Assembly: GCA_964568675.1 (NCBI GenBank)
Contig: CAZMQV010000005.1
Location: 16,474-80,473, forward strand
Origin: UPXZ01 sp964568675
GTDB taxonomy: Bacteria; Bacteroidota; Bacteroidia; Bacteroidales; Paludibacteraceae
Direction: 5' to 3'
Length of the DNA stretch: 64,000 bases
Below are positions 9,190-17,691 of the stretch, in pieces; position 1 is the stretch's first letter; each line of letters starts with the position of its first letter. The notes under the pieces are model-generated. The model did not search any database and was not told where the DNA came from. It saw only the letters and a program-made list of their open reading frames with translations. The translations under genes were made by a program, and so were the position numbers.

Positions 9190-12100
9190 TTAATTCTTGA
9201 TAACAACCTGATGGGCAGTCATATTCTTCTTGCCAATAAGTTTTATGATGTATAAGTTTTTGCTTAAATTGCTTATATTCAAACTATCGCCCGTGGAGCG
9301 TGCAAGTTCTTTTCCATTAACATCGAGTAATATCGCGCTTCGCACTTCATCGCTGAATTTGATGATGTTGTTAGCCGGGTTGGGGTAGCAGTAGAGTATG
9401 TCGTTCGCGTTCACTGTTTTCTGTTCGGTGAAGTCGCTTATGTTTATTGAAAAATCATAAATGGCACCTTCGGTAACGTCGGCACAAGCTCCGCTTGCAG
9501 CGCCAAGGTCTATGCCATACCCGTTGGTATATCTGACACGTAAAGTTACTTTATTCAGCACCGCGTTTGCCGGCACCTGAATGGTTTTGTTGATATTGGC
9601 TGCGAGGTTGTTGCTTCCATCCAAAGCTATGGAGTAGAGCAATTCGCCGGCATCGTCAAAGTCCTTGTCGTTGTTCCAGTCGGCATAGATATACTTATGA
9701 CACCATTTGAAATAGCGGTAACCTGCCACACCGGCTTGACCATCTTTCATGTCGGCATTGATGTTGAGGGTGAAGTTGTCGCCTCGTGCCACATCCAGTT
9801 GGTGCTGTGTCGCATCCACATACACAGTAGCGGGGCGGGTGGTTTGTGTGAAATTTAGGTTTGTTCTCGCACCGGTGGTTGCAGCTTGAGCGATAAAACC
9901 CTGACCCTCGTCGCGGCAAAGCGAACCAGCCGGTTTGCAAAGCGTAGGCTCCACATATTCACCATCCAAAATTTCGATACCAAAATCGTAAACGCCTCCT
10001 TGTTTTACTGCCTGACATCCTCCATTCACCGAGTTGATGTCAACACTATAACCGTTGGTGTAGCGCACACGCAAGTTGGTTTTACCTAAAGTAGCGTTTG
10101 CAGGCACCTGGATTGTTTTCGATATGTTGGCGGCGTTGTTGTCGTTGCCGTTCAGTGGGATGGAATAGAGCAATTCGCCGGCATCGTCAAAGTCCTGGTC
10201 GTTGTTCCAATCGGCGTAGATAAACTTATGACACCATTTGAAATAGCGGTATCCAGGTACTCCGGCATGACCATCTTTCATGTCGGCGGTGATGTTGAGT
10301 GTAAAAGATTTTCCTTTTTCTACAGAAATTACATGGTTTGTGGCATCCACATACACGGTAGTAGGACGGGTGTTCTGGGTGAAATTGATATTTGTTTTGG
10401 CTCCGGCAGTAGCAGCCTGGGCGATATAGCCTTGCCCTTCGTCAACACATAGTGTGCCTCCCGGTTGGCATATTGACAATTCGCTGCTATATTCCTCAAA
10501 TACTTCACGTGCAATGTTGATGGCGTCGCCGGTGGATGCGGTAGGGTAGTTATTCTTTTGGATAGTCCAAGGATATTCATAGGTGTCGAAGAAATCGATA
10601 TCGGCAACTGTAGCCCCGTTAAGCCGTTGTGTCAATAACTGGAAATACGCCTCCCAGCGTTTGTGGTACACATCTTTCATTAGTCCGCTCCACGAGCGAT
10701 AAGAGTAGTCGTGTAGTCCGCCGTTGTTAGCCGCGTTTTTTGTACCCCATACGGTAATCAGTGTTCGTGCGTTCCATTCATAGAGTGTTTTTTCGGCTTC
10801 GGTGCTACCAAGCGATTTAGCTTGTTCTATCCATCGTCCTACTAAGAACTCTTTGCGGGTGGCCAAAAGGCGATCTTGAGCCAATATCAGATTCAGAAAA
10901 CGGGAGCTTAAAGAAGCAAATGCTGTTTTGTCGCCTGCGCGATAAGCGGCGGTAATGCTTTTTTGTAAGTTATAGCCGTAGTCGGCAAGTGTTTGCGATA
11001 CCACATTTACCAGGTCGTATTCGAAGTTGTCGTTGCCACGGTAGTTTTCAGCCACATCGAGCAGTGCCATTGCCGCCCGGCGCAGGTCGTTGATGTTGTA
11101 TGAAATATTGGACGAGCCCCAGGTGGACACACTGTTGATGTCAAGAGCCGGACGTGCGCAGAGCACCGATTCGGTTGCGCCTTCTTGTCCGGCAGCACCT
11201 TTGTACACTGTTTTTTCGAGAAGTGTCCATGCATCTTTTAGTTTTGGGTCGTTTGTTCCATAACGTGTTTGGATGTATCCATCAATCCAATTGTTTACAT
11301 TCACTTTTTCGTTGCGCCACGGTAGTTCGAAAAGCAGTTCGTACATCACCGGATCGAGTTCATACCCTTCCGGTGCTACTCCCACGCCTTTGAGTTTCGG
11401 TCCGGCAGTAGCGTCGTTTACAGCGTCGTTGAACGTAGAGGCGATAAAGTCCATTCTGCCAAACATGCCGGTGCGTCCTCCGAAATTGTGGAGCATGGTA
11501 TAAATCCAGTCGTGTTTGCCATATCCGGGTGTTTTCCATTTGGGCGAGCCGTCGGAGAAGAGGTCGAGCACTATCACTTTGCCGGCATCCATGGGGTCGA
11601 TCATTTGCAGTCGTGGATTCGCGTGCCACGATTGGATTACCCATTTCGCGTCGCTGTTGGCGCGAGTCATTGCGCTAAAGATGGCAGTGCCTGCAGAAGG
11701 CAAATCCACACTGCCCACATTCCCACCTTCATGGAATGGGTCGGCGGTAAAGTATTTAAGGTCGTCGCCAAAGAGCAATTTCATGTGGCGGTAATAAGCG
11801 TCGGCAATCTCGGCAAAGCGGTTGTCGGTGGGGAGCAGAAAGGCGGGGCGTTGGAAGGTGCACCAGGTGCCGGGGTCGGCCACACTCAGTCCGAGTTTCG
11901 AAGCCGCGTTGCTTGGCACCATACCCGAATAGCCCGGCATCACCGGTTGAATGCCATACTGGCGGTAGCGGTTGAGTATTTTGTTGCCCAGTATTTGCTG
12001 GTTGTCATACCATGAATCGGGGTTAGGTCCTCCCCATCCCTCTAAGTTATTCATTTGCCACCAGGCTTGAAACGCCGGTCCGGCAATAAAGTTGTTGACT

Positions 12101-12684
12101 TCGTTTTTTGAATAGCCCAATTCGAGTAGCAGGTTGCGCCACACGGTTTCAGTGCCGGTGAGCATTAGTGGCATGTTTACCCCATGCAGAGCCATCCAGT
12201 CTATTTCCTGCTCCCAGCGAGTCCAGTCCCAGAAGGCAGTGCCGTAGGAGAAAGTGCAGAAATTAAATTCGTAGCGGTAAGCGATGCTTGTTTCGTGGCG
12301 TTCTTTCGCGGGCACGGTGGGTAGCGTGGCTGGCAGGGTGGCTTTCATGCTGTTCCACGAAAGGTGAATGTGGAGGTAGTATTTGAAATACCAGTTTATC
12401 CCGGTAGCGATGCTTACATAGTTGCTGCCTCGCACCATTATTTTATCGCCGTTTTGTTCCAGTTCAAAATATTCTTTGTCGGCAGGCACAATTTCGGTAG
12501 TGAATCTATCCGAAGCGCCTTCCGAGATGCGTTCGAGCAATCCGTTAATTGGATTGTCCATCGTGATGATTTCCGACTTTGCATTTTTTTGCTTGCTTCG
12601 TTGTTTTTGCCCCGTGGCGATATTGGGTAATGCGATGAGCATTGCCAGCAATAAGATAAATGAATATTGAGTTCGAGTAAGCAT
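9190..12684 (-). CDS. secreted alpha-N-acetylglucosaminidase (GH89, NAGLU family)
   Basis: Predicted exo-acting enzyme removing terminal alpha-linked GlcNAc, as found in heparan sulfate and gastric mucin. Residues 1-25 are a signal peptide. The GH89 region (about 40-730) shows EIDWMALHGVNMPLMLTG, DPFHEGGN with the probable acid/base Glu319, HNFGGRTGMFG and APEGYELDPV with the probable nucleophile Glu439. Two GEVED-type domains with IYADWNND motifs occupy residues 739-915 and 916-1092, and a type IX secretion sorting domain with YCYPNPANN fills the last 70 residues. The 1164 aa length is explained by these additions. The gene sits inside the ATP synthase operon between atpH (78 bp upstream) and atpA (36 bp downstream), on the same strand. 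Confidence 0.92.
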   Translation of the reverse strand: MLTRTQYSFILLLAMLIALPNIATGQKQRSKQKNAKSEIITMDNPINGLLERISEGASDRFTTEIVPADKEYFELEQNGDKIMVRGSNYVSIATGINWYFKYYLHIHLSWNSMKATLPATLPTVPAKERHETSIAYRYEFNFCTFSYGTAFWDWTRWEQEIDWMALHGVNMPLMLTGTETVWRNLLLELGYSKNEVNNFIAGPAFQAWWQMNNLEGWGGPNPDSWYDNQQILGNKILNRYRQYGIQPVMPGYSGMVPSNAASKLGLSVADPGTWCTFQRPAFLLPTDNRFAEIADAYYRHMKLLFGDDLKYFTADPFHEGGNVGSVDLPSAGTAIFSAMTRANSDAKWVIQSWHANPRLQMIDPMDAGKVIVLDLFSDGSPKWKTPGYGKHDWIYTMLHNFGGRTGMFGRMDFIASTFNDAVNDATAGPKLKGVGVAPEGYELDPVMYELLFELPWRNEKVNVNNWIDGYIQTRYGTNDPKLKDAWTLLEKTVYKGAAGQEGATESVLCARPALDINSVSTWGSSNISYNINDLRRAAMALLDVAENYRGNDNFEYDLVNVVSQTLADYGYNLQKSITAAYRAGDKTAFASLSSRFLNLILAQDRLLATRKEFLVGRWIEQAKSLGSTEAEKTLYEWNARTLITVWGTKNAANNGGLHDYSYRSWSGLMKDVYHKRWEAYFQLLTQRLNGATVADIDFFDTYEYPWTIQKNNYPTASTGDAINIAREVFEEYSSELSICQPGGTLCVDEGQGYIAQAATAGAKTNINFTQNTRPTTVYVDATNHVISVEKGKSFTLNITADMKDGHAGVPGYRYFKWCHKFIYADWNNDQDFDDAGELLYSIPLNGNDNNAANISKTIQVPANATLGKTNLRVRYTNGYSVDINSVNGGCQAVKQGGVYDFGIEILDGEYVEPTLCKPAGSLCRDEGQGFIAQAATTGARTNLNFTQTTRPATVYVDATQHQLDVARGDNFTLNINADMKDGQAGVAGYRYFKWCHKYIYADWNNDKDFDDAGELLYSIALDGSNNLAANINKTIQVPANAVLNKVTLRVRYTNGYGIDLGAASGACADVTEGAIYDFSINISDFTEQKTVNANDILYCYPNPANNIIKFSDEVRSAILLDVNGKELARSTGDSLNISNLSKNLYIIKLIGKKNMTAHQVVIKN
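9409..10470 (-). repeat. 531-bp in-frame tandem duplication (two GEVED units)
   Basis: Positions 9940-10470 and 9409-9939 are two consecutive 531-bp (177-codon) units with long nearly identical stretches, for example around 9640-9730 and 10171-10261. Each encodes a Cys-Xaa-Pro-Xaa-Gly start, the core KWCHK-IYADWNND-DFDDAGELLYS and a VRYTNGY strand. This is a recent domain duplication within the GH89 gene. Confidence 0.88.
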
Positions 12685-12762
12685 TGTAATTTCTTTTGAA
12701 TTTATTTTTTTATAGTATTATGTATTATATCTTTCGGTCAATGGTGTGATTTGACATCTAAT

Positions 12763-13317
12763 CTAAACGATTCGTTTGTTGACATCAATCAGTGTCGATT
12801 TTATTTTTCGCAATTGAGTTTCTAATGTAGCGTCCCAGAGTTTATTATCCACTTCGAGGCTGAAACCTCCCAATACGTCGGGGTCGATAATTTTATTAAA
12901 TTCGAGTGTGCCACCGGTTTGACTTGTGATGAATTTCACCAAGCGCTCTTCGGTAGCTTTATCAAGTGGAGATGCGGTGGTCAGTTTGCAGTAGTGAATA
13001 TTTTTATCACTCCGATAGAGTTCAATAAATTTCAGCATGATGTTTTGAATCTGCGATTCGCGTCGGTTTTTCAGCAACAAGTCAGCAAACTGTTCCATTG
13101 TTTTACTTGTTTTGCCACCGGCAGCATTCAGTATCAGCTTTCGCTTTTCGGAGTTGGGCAGTACCGGGTTGTCGAGTGCGAGTTTGATGTCGGCCATTTC
13201 CGAAAACATGTGTGTCAGCATATTGGCTTCATCGTGAAGCACTTCGAGCGTGTTGTTTTCTTTAGCATGGAGCAGCAGCGCAGTAGCATATCTTGAGGAT
13301 AAATGTCCGGTATTCAT
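12763..13317 (-). CDS. atpH: F1 ATP synthase delta subunit
   Basis: Peripheral stalk subunit linking the b subunits to the top of F1 (OSCP homologue), 184 aa. The N-terminal helical domain begins MNTGHLSSRYATALLLHA and the C-terminal part includes IDPDVLGGFSLEVDNKLWDATL, the usual signature of the family. It follows atpF after an unusually long 152-nt gap and is separated from its normal neighbour atpA by the GH89 gene. Confidence 0.93.
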   Translation of the reverse strand: MNTGHLSSRYATALLLHAKENNTLEVLHDEANMLTHMFSEMADIKLALDNPVLPNSEKRKLILNAAGGKTSKTMEQFADLLLKNRRESQIQNIMLKFIELYRSDKNIHYCKLTTASPLDKATEERLVKFITSQTGGTLEFNKIIDPDVLGGFSLEVDNKLWDATLETQLRKIKSTLIDVNKRIV

Positions 13318-13426
13318 CTGATATTTTTTTGTTAAAAGTATTTTTTTTCAATCAAACTCTGTTGAGAGAAAATTGTATGAAAATCGTCATGTTTAATTTT
13401 TTTGAAAGAGAAGCGAGAGAAAGCAA

Positions 13427-13455
13427 GAAGTTGCATCGACGTCCGAAGCAACTTC
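13427..13455 (-). other. hairpin in the atpF-atpH intercistronic gap
   Basis: An 8-bp perfect stem gaagttgc / gcaacttc (13427-13434 with 13448-13455) with a 13-nt loop lies just after atpF. It is not followed by a clear T-run on the minus strand, so it may be an mRNA-stability or processing element rather than a terminator. The rest of the 152-nt gap is A/T-rich with no ORF longer than 12 codons seen. Confidence 0.4.
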
Positions 13456-13469
13456 ATTGCTCTGTTTTG

Positions 13470-13970
13470 TCAGGATTTTGGAATCTGAACTTCGTCAATA
13501 AGTCGATCAATCATGTTCATTTGCTCACTATTCTCTTTAAGATTCACGCGTATCACCTTTTCGGCGATGTCCACCGAAAGCGTAGCCACTTCGCGTCTGA
13601 TTTGACGTATGGCTTCTTCTTTTTCCAGTGCGATTTGGGCGCGTGCTTCCGTTATAATCTTAGCGGCTTCTTCGTTGGCTTTTACTCTTGCCGACTCCAC
13701 GAGCATTTCTTTCGATTTCGTGGCGGCTACGATGATGTCAGCCTGTTCTTTTTTTGCCAAATCAATGAGTTTTTGGCTGTCAGCCTTCACGTGTTCAAGC
13801 TCTTCGCGGGCTTGACGCGCGGCAATCAGCGATTCGTCGATGTATTGATTGCGTTTATCGACACCTTTGAGGATGGCGGGCCACGCGTATTTGGCCAGAA
13901 TGAAGAATACCACCAGGAATGGGATAAGCAACCAGAAGATTAATCCAATTTCGGGGGTGAAAAGTTCCAT
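13470..13970 (-). CDS. atpF: Fo ATP synthase b subunit
   Basis: Peripheral stalk subunit, 166 aa: one N-terminal transmembrane segment (about residues 9-27, LIFWLLIPFLVVFFILAKY) followed by a long charged alpha-helix rich in Ala, Glu, Lys and Arg, characteristic of the dimeric right-handed coiled coil. The start lies 3 bp after the atpE stop, so the two are translationally coupled. Confidence 0.94.
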   Translation of the reverse strand: MELFTPEIGLIFWLLIPFLVVFFILAKYAWPAILKGVDKRNQYIDESLIAARQAREELEHVKADSQKLIDLAKKEQADIIVAATKSKEMLVESARVKANEEAAKIITEARAQIALEKEEAIRQIRREVATLSVDIAEKVIRVNLKENSEQMNMIDRLIDEVQIPKS

Positions 13971-13973
13971 AAC

Positions 13974-14231
13974 TTATTTGATAAAAATGGCTAATGCACA
14001 CACAATAACAGCAAGGAAGGCTACCCCTTCGATAAGCGCTGCAATCACAATCATGTTGGAACGGATATCGCTTGCCGATTCCGGTTGGCGCGAAATGGCT
14101 TCCATTGCCTGGCCACCAATGCGTCCGATACCAAGTCCGGCACCAATTACTGCGATACCTGCGCCTAAAGCTGCGCCAAAATTTGCTAATCCTGTAGTAG
14201 CTGCAATCTGTAATAAAATTGAAAGTAACAT
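13974..14231 (-). CDS. atpE: Fo ATP synthase c subunit
   Basis: 85-residue hairpin proteolipid of the rotor ring. Helix 1 has the glycine-rich GAGIAVIGAGLGIGRIGG, the loop has RQPE, and helix 2 carries the ion-binding glutamate in ALIEGVAFLAV. The Gln of helix 1 and the Ser-Thr following the Glu that mark sodium-binding c subunits (as in Ilyobacter) are absent, so the sequence points to a proton-driven enzyme; this is inference from motif comparison. Confidence 0.95.
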   Translation of the reverse strand: MLLSILLQIAATTGLANFGAALGAGIAVIGAGLGIGRIGGQAMEAISRQPESASDIRSNMIVIAALIEGVAFLAVIVCALAIFIK

Positions 14232-14297
14232 AGTTTCTGAGTTTTAAATTGTTGTTTTTATTATTTACTCTATTTTTTTTTTATTCTATTCTTTTTT

Positions 14298-15383
14298 TTA
14301 ATGAGCCGGTTTGTGTTGGTGGTGATCGGCGCGTGCCATCCCGATAAATATCGAAGAAAGAATGGTGAATACATACGCCTGGATAAACGATACCAACACA
14401 TCGAGCAGCACCATGAAGATGGAGAAGGCGACTGACATCACCGACACACCCGCCGCGGCACCTGCACCCAGTATCGCTGAGAATATAAATATCAGCCCCA
14501 TCAATACCAGCACAATCATGTGGCCGGCAAGCATGTTGGCAAAAAGACGAACCATCAGCGCGAAAGGTTTGGTGAGCATCCCGATGAATTCGATGATTTG
14601 CATCAGCGGGAAAATCGGTGTTTTCAGAAATACGGGGACGTCGGGCCAGAAAATCTCTTTCCAATACTCCTTGTTACCGAAAAGATTGGTAGCAAGGAAG
14701 GTGAGTAGCGCTAAAGTGAGTGTAACGGCTATGTTGCCGGTAACGTTGGCGCCTCCCGGGAAGATGGGCACAAGCCCAAGCATGTTGTTGAGAAATATGA
14801 AATAGAAAACAGTGAGCAGGTAGGGCGCAAACCGTTTATAGTCGTTGGGGATGCTTGCTTTGATGATGTCGTCGTGGATGCTCATTGTCAGTTGCTCGAT
14901 GGCTCCTGAGAAGCCTTTCATCGGGCGTAGCGGATCTTTTTTGTAATTGGAAGCTACCATGAGCATGATGATCAGTAGCATGATGCTTGCCAGCATGGCG
15001 GAAGCGGCGTTTTTGGTAAACGACAAATCCAATGGGCGCGTCAATGTGCCCGCACTATTTCGATATACTATTTTATATCTGTATTGATCGGTGTCCGAAA
15101 TGAAAAATCCCTTGTATTCATGACCGTGGCTTAGATGGGCCGACGAGAATATCTCCCAACCGTTTTCGCCTTTCACTATCACGGGTAGGGGGATGGAGTA
15201 GTGTTTTTCTTTTGTCGAAAACAGATGCCATTCATACGAATCCAACACGTGTGTGAAAATCATTTCTTTAATATCGAACGGTTTTTCCTCTTCGGCGTGT
15301 TCTTCCGCGCGCAGCGTCCCGATGTTGAGGGTGAAAAGAAGCGCCAGAAGCGGTATGAAGAATGTTTTTATTTTGAAAGACAT
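14298..15383 (-). CDS. atpB: Fo ATP synthase a subunit
   Basis: Stator channel subunit, 361 aa. It has the Bacteroidota-type N-terminal extension: a signal-like hydrophobic stretch (MSFKIKTFFIPLLALLFTLN) and about 110 extracytoplasmic residues before the conserved membrane core. The essential arginine is in KPFALMVRLFANMLAGH, and the final helix has VSFIQAYVFTILSSIF. The C-terminus is His-rich. It follows the small membrane protein gene by about 80 bp. A possible TAGCTTTG -7 element on the minus strand (15419-15426) lacks a well-spaced -33 box. Confidence 0.95.
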   Translation of the reverse strand: MSFKIKTFFIPLLALLFTLNIGTLRAEEHAEEEKPFDIKEMIFTHVLDSYEWHLFSTKEKHYSIPLPVIVKGENGWEIFSSAHLSHGHEYKGFFISDTDQYRYKIVYRNSAGTLTRPLDLSFTKNAASAMLASIMLLIIMLMVASNYKKDPLRPMKGFSGAIEQLTMSIHDDIIKASIPNDYKRFAPYLLTVFYFIFLNNMLGLVPIFPGGANVTGNIAVTLTLALLTFLATNLFGNKEYWKEIFWPDVPVFLKTPIFPLMQIIEFIGMLTKPFALMVRLFANMLAGHMIVLVLMGLIFIFSAILGAGAAAGVSVMSVAFSIFMVLLDVLVSFIQAYVFTILSSIFIGMARADHHQHKPAH

Positions 15384-15462
15384 GATAAATTCTATTTAAT
15401 GTTTTATTCGTTCTTTGTCAAAGCTAAAAAGAAATTGTGCAAGCTTGAGAGTCGATTTACTG

Positions 15463-15846
15463 TCAAGCTTTATCCTTGTTTTGTGTCAACAGTATCTTTG
15501 TTTCAAAAATCAGAAATACAAGCGTGAAAACCACAGCCACTATAGTAAATGCCAGGATGTGTTGTCGGTCAATCAGCATATTGATAATGGCGAAGACAAG
15601 TATCAGAAAAAGAAAGAAAAACCGCACTCCCAGTATGTAAGCTACCGACAGGCTTTTGCCTCCTTTCTCTTTTCGCTTCGTTATCAGTGCCAACGTCAGT
15701 GTGAGAATCAGAAAAAAGAGCGGGATAAACCACAGGCCGAGGGGTTGATGCCGGGTGCCGATAATCGAAAACGCGCCACCGGCTATCAGCGATAAGCCCA
15801 CAAAGCTCGCGGCCATCCATGCTATTATTTTATCTATTCTGCTCAC
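15463..15846 (-). CDS. small membrane protein in the atp operon (AtpI-like position)
   Basis: 127 aa with about four hydrophobic segments and a basic KRKEK loop in the middle. I recognise no enzyme motif. It lies between atpC and atpB, overlaps the end of atpC by 17 bp and is therefore co-translated; in other Bacteroidota an uncharacterised membrane protein occupies the same slot. A role in Fo or c-ring assembly like AtpI is inferred from position only. Confidence 0.7.
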   Translation of the reverse strand: MSRIDKIIAWMAASFVGLSLIAGGAFSIIGTRHQPLGLWFIPLFFLILTLTLALITKRKEKGGKSLSVAYILGVRFFFLFLILVFAIINMLIDRQHILAFTIVAVVFTLVFLIFETKILLTQNKDKA

Positions 15847-16084
15847 CCGATACTTCTATTGCGATTGCTATCTGATTTTTTTTAAGTTCCACAAAACCGC
15901 CGGCACTTTCAACGTGAAATTCTTCGTCGCCAACCCGATAGCTGATAACTCCGGCGCTCAAACTGGAGATGATGGGCGCGTGGTTGTTTAATATCGTAAA
16001 CCGCCCTTTAGTTCCAGGTACAGTAACCGAGCTTACATTGCCCGAGAAAATGATTTCGTCCGGAGTGATGATGTCAAGTTGCAT
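15830..16084 (-). CDS. atpC: F1 ATP synthase epsilon subunit, short form
   Basis: 84 residues comprising only the N-terminal beta-sandwich (MQLDIITPDEIIFSGNVSSV ... GGFVEL) that binds gamma and the c-ring. The C-terminal helical domain that inhibits ATP hydrolysis in other bacteria is missing, as is common in Bacteroidota, so this mode of inhibition should be absent. It follows atpD by 33 bp. Confidence 0.93.
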   Translation of the reverse strand: MQLDIITPDEIIFSGNVSSVTVPGTKGRFTILNNHAPIISSLSAGVISYRVGDEEFHVESAGGFVELKKNQIAIAIEVSGEQNR

Positions 16085-16117
16085 TTCAAAAAGAATTTAT
16101 TTAATCGCTGTTTTGTT

Positions 16118-17644
16118 TTATTTCATTTGAGCCTGCTCAAGCAGTTTCTTGCCTTTCTCAATTGCCTCGTCAATGACGCCGACGTTGAGGAATGCCATTT
16201 CGGGGTATTCGTCGAGTTCGCCGTCGAGTATCATTTTGAATCCGCGTATTGTCTCTTCGATGGGTACCATCACCCCGGGAACTCCGGTAAACTGAGCCGC
16301 CATGTAGAATGGTTGCGACAGGAATCGTTGCACTTTGCGAGCGCGGTTCACGGTGATTTTATCCTCGTCCGACAACTCTTCCATACCCAGGATGGAGATG
16401 ATGTCCTGCAGCTCTTTGTTGCGCTGAAGTATTTGTTTCACCCGTTGTGCCGTGTCGTAATGCTCGTCGCCAAGCACTTCGGGGTTCATGATGCGCGAGG
16501 TGGAGTCAAGTGGATCCACAGCCGGGAAGATGCCGAGTTCGGCGATTTTCCGGCTCAACACGGTGGTGGCGTCCAAGTGGGAGAATGTGGTTGCCGGCGC
16601 CGGGTCGGTCAAGTCATCGGCAGGTACATACACTGCCTGCACGGAGGTGATGGAGCCGTGTTTGGTAGAAGTGATGCGCTCCTGCATGATACCCATTTCG
16701 GTGGATAGGGTAGGCTGGTAGCCCACTGCCGACGGCATACGTCCGAGTAGGGCAGATACTTCTGAGCCGGCTTGTGTGAAGCGGAATATATTGTCGATGA
16801 AGAATAGGATGTCGTTGCCTTTTCGGTCTTCGCCCACACCGTCGCGAAACGACTCGGCGACCGTAAGTCCCGAAAGGGCTACCGAAGCACGCGCGCCGGG
16901 AGGTTCGTTCATTTGCCCGAAGATAAGCGTAGCTTGTGATTTGGCCACTTCGTCGTAGTCGATTTTTGACAAGTCCCAATCGCCTTTTTCCATCCCTTCT
17001 TTGAATGCCTCGCCGTAGCGTATTACGCCCGATTCAATCATCTCGCGTAGCAAGTCGTTGCCCTCGCGGGTGCGTTCGCCCACACCGGCAAATACCGAGA
17101 ATCCGCTATGACCTTTTGCGATGTTGTTGATTAGCTCTTGTATAAGCACAGTCTTTCCTACGCCTGCACCACCAAAAAGCCCGATTTTACCACCTTTGGC
17201 ATACGGCTCTATGAGGTCAATCACTTTGATGCCGGTGAAGAGCACTTCGGTAGAAGTAGAAAGATCTTCGAATTTTGGCGGCTCGCGGTGAATAGGATAT
17301 GCACCTTGCCGATCTAGTCCTTTCATGCCGTCAATGGGTTCGCCGATAAGGTTCATCAAGCGTCCTTTCACCTGTTCGCCTACCGGCATGGTGATAGGTG
17401 AGCCCAGTGTAATTACCGGTAAGCCACGTCTAAGCCCATCGGTTGAGTCCATTGCTACGGTACGAACTGTATTTTCGCCAATATGTTGTTGCACTTCCAC
17501 CACCAATTGTCGCCCATCACCTCTGTCGATGTGGAGCGCGTCATGAATAGCCGGAAGTTTTGCGCTGCTGTTTGCGCCGAAATCAAAAAAAACGTCCACT
17601 ACCGGACCGATAATTTGAGAAATACGACCTATTGAATCTGCCAT
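16118..17644 (-). CDS. atpD: F1 ATP synthase beta subunit
   Basis: Catalytic subunit, 508 aa. Walker A GGAGVGKT is at about residues 157-164, with the catalytic GERTREGNDL block downstream and the signature PAVDPLDSTSR near residue 375. It is the first gene of the minus-strand atp operon, which then continues atpC, membrane protein, atpB, atpE, atpF, atpH, GH89, atpA, atpG. Confidence 0.97.
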   Translation of the reverse strand: MADSIGRISQIIGPVVDVFFDFGANSSAKLPAIHDALHIDRGDGRQLVVEVQQHIGENTVRTVAMDSTDGLRRGLPVITLGSPITMPVGEQVKGRLMNLIGEPIDGMKGLDRQGAYPIHREPPKFEDLSTSTEVLFTGIKVIDLIEPYAKGGKIGLFGGAGVGKTVLIQELINNIAKGHSGFSVFAGVGERTREGNDLLREMIESGVIRYGEAFKEGMEKGDWDLSKIDYDEVAKSQATLIFGQMNEPPGARASVALSGLTVAESFRDGVGEDRKGNDILFFIDNIFRFTQAGSEVSALLGRMPSAVGYQPTLSTEMGIMQERITSTKHGSITSVQAVYVPADDLTDPAPATTFSHLDATTVLSRKIAELGIFPAVDPLDSTSRIMNPEVLGDEHYDTAQRVKQILQRNKELQDIISILGMEELSDEDKITVNRARKVQRFLSQPFYMAAQFTGVPGVMVPIEETIRGFKMILDGELDEYPEMAFLNVGVIDEAIEKGKKLLEQAQMK

Positions 17645-17683
17645 AGTTTATTCAAGTATTTATTAATCTTTGAAAACGAGGGA

Positions 17684-17691
17684 CAAAAATA
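17684..17691 (-). promoter_or_regulatory. candidate -7 element for the atp operon
   Basis: TATTTTTG on the minus strand matches TAnnTTTG and lies 40 bp before the atpD start. No TTG is found at the expected -33 spacing, so the call is tentative. Confidence 0.4.

Noticed and set aside
14281..14664. 127-codon frame overlapping the C-terminal part of atpB
   Set aside because: It is a shadow of the well-conserved atpB frame, with Cys/His/Arg-rich content typical of an out-of-frame translation.
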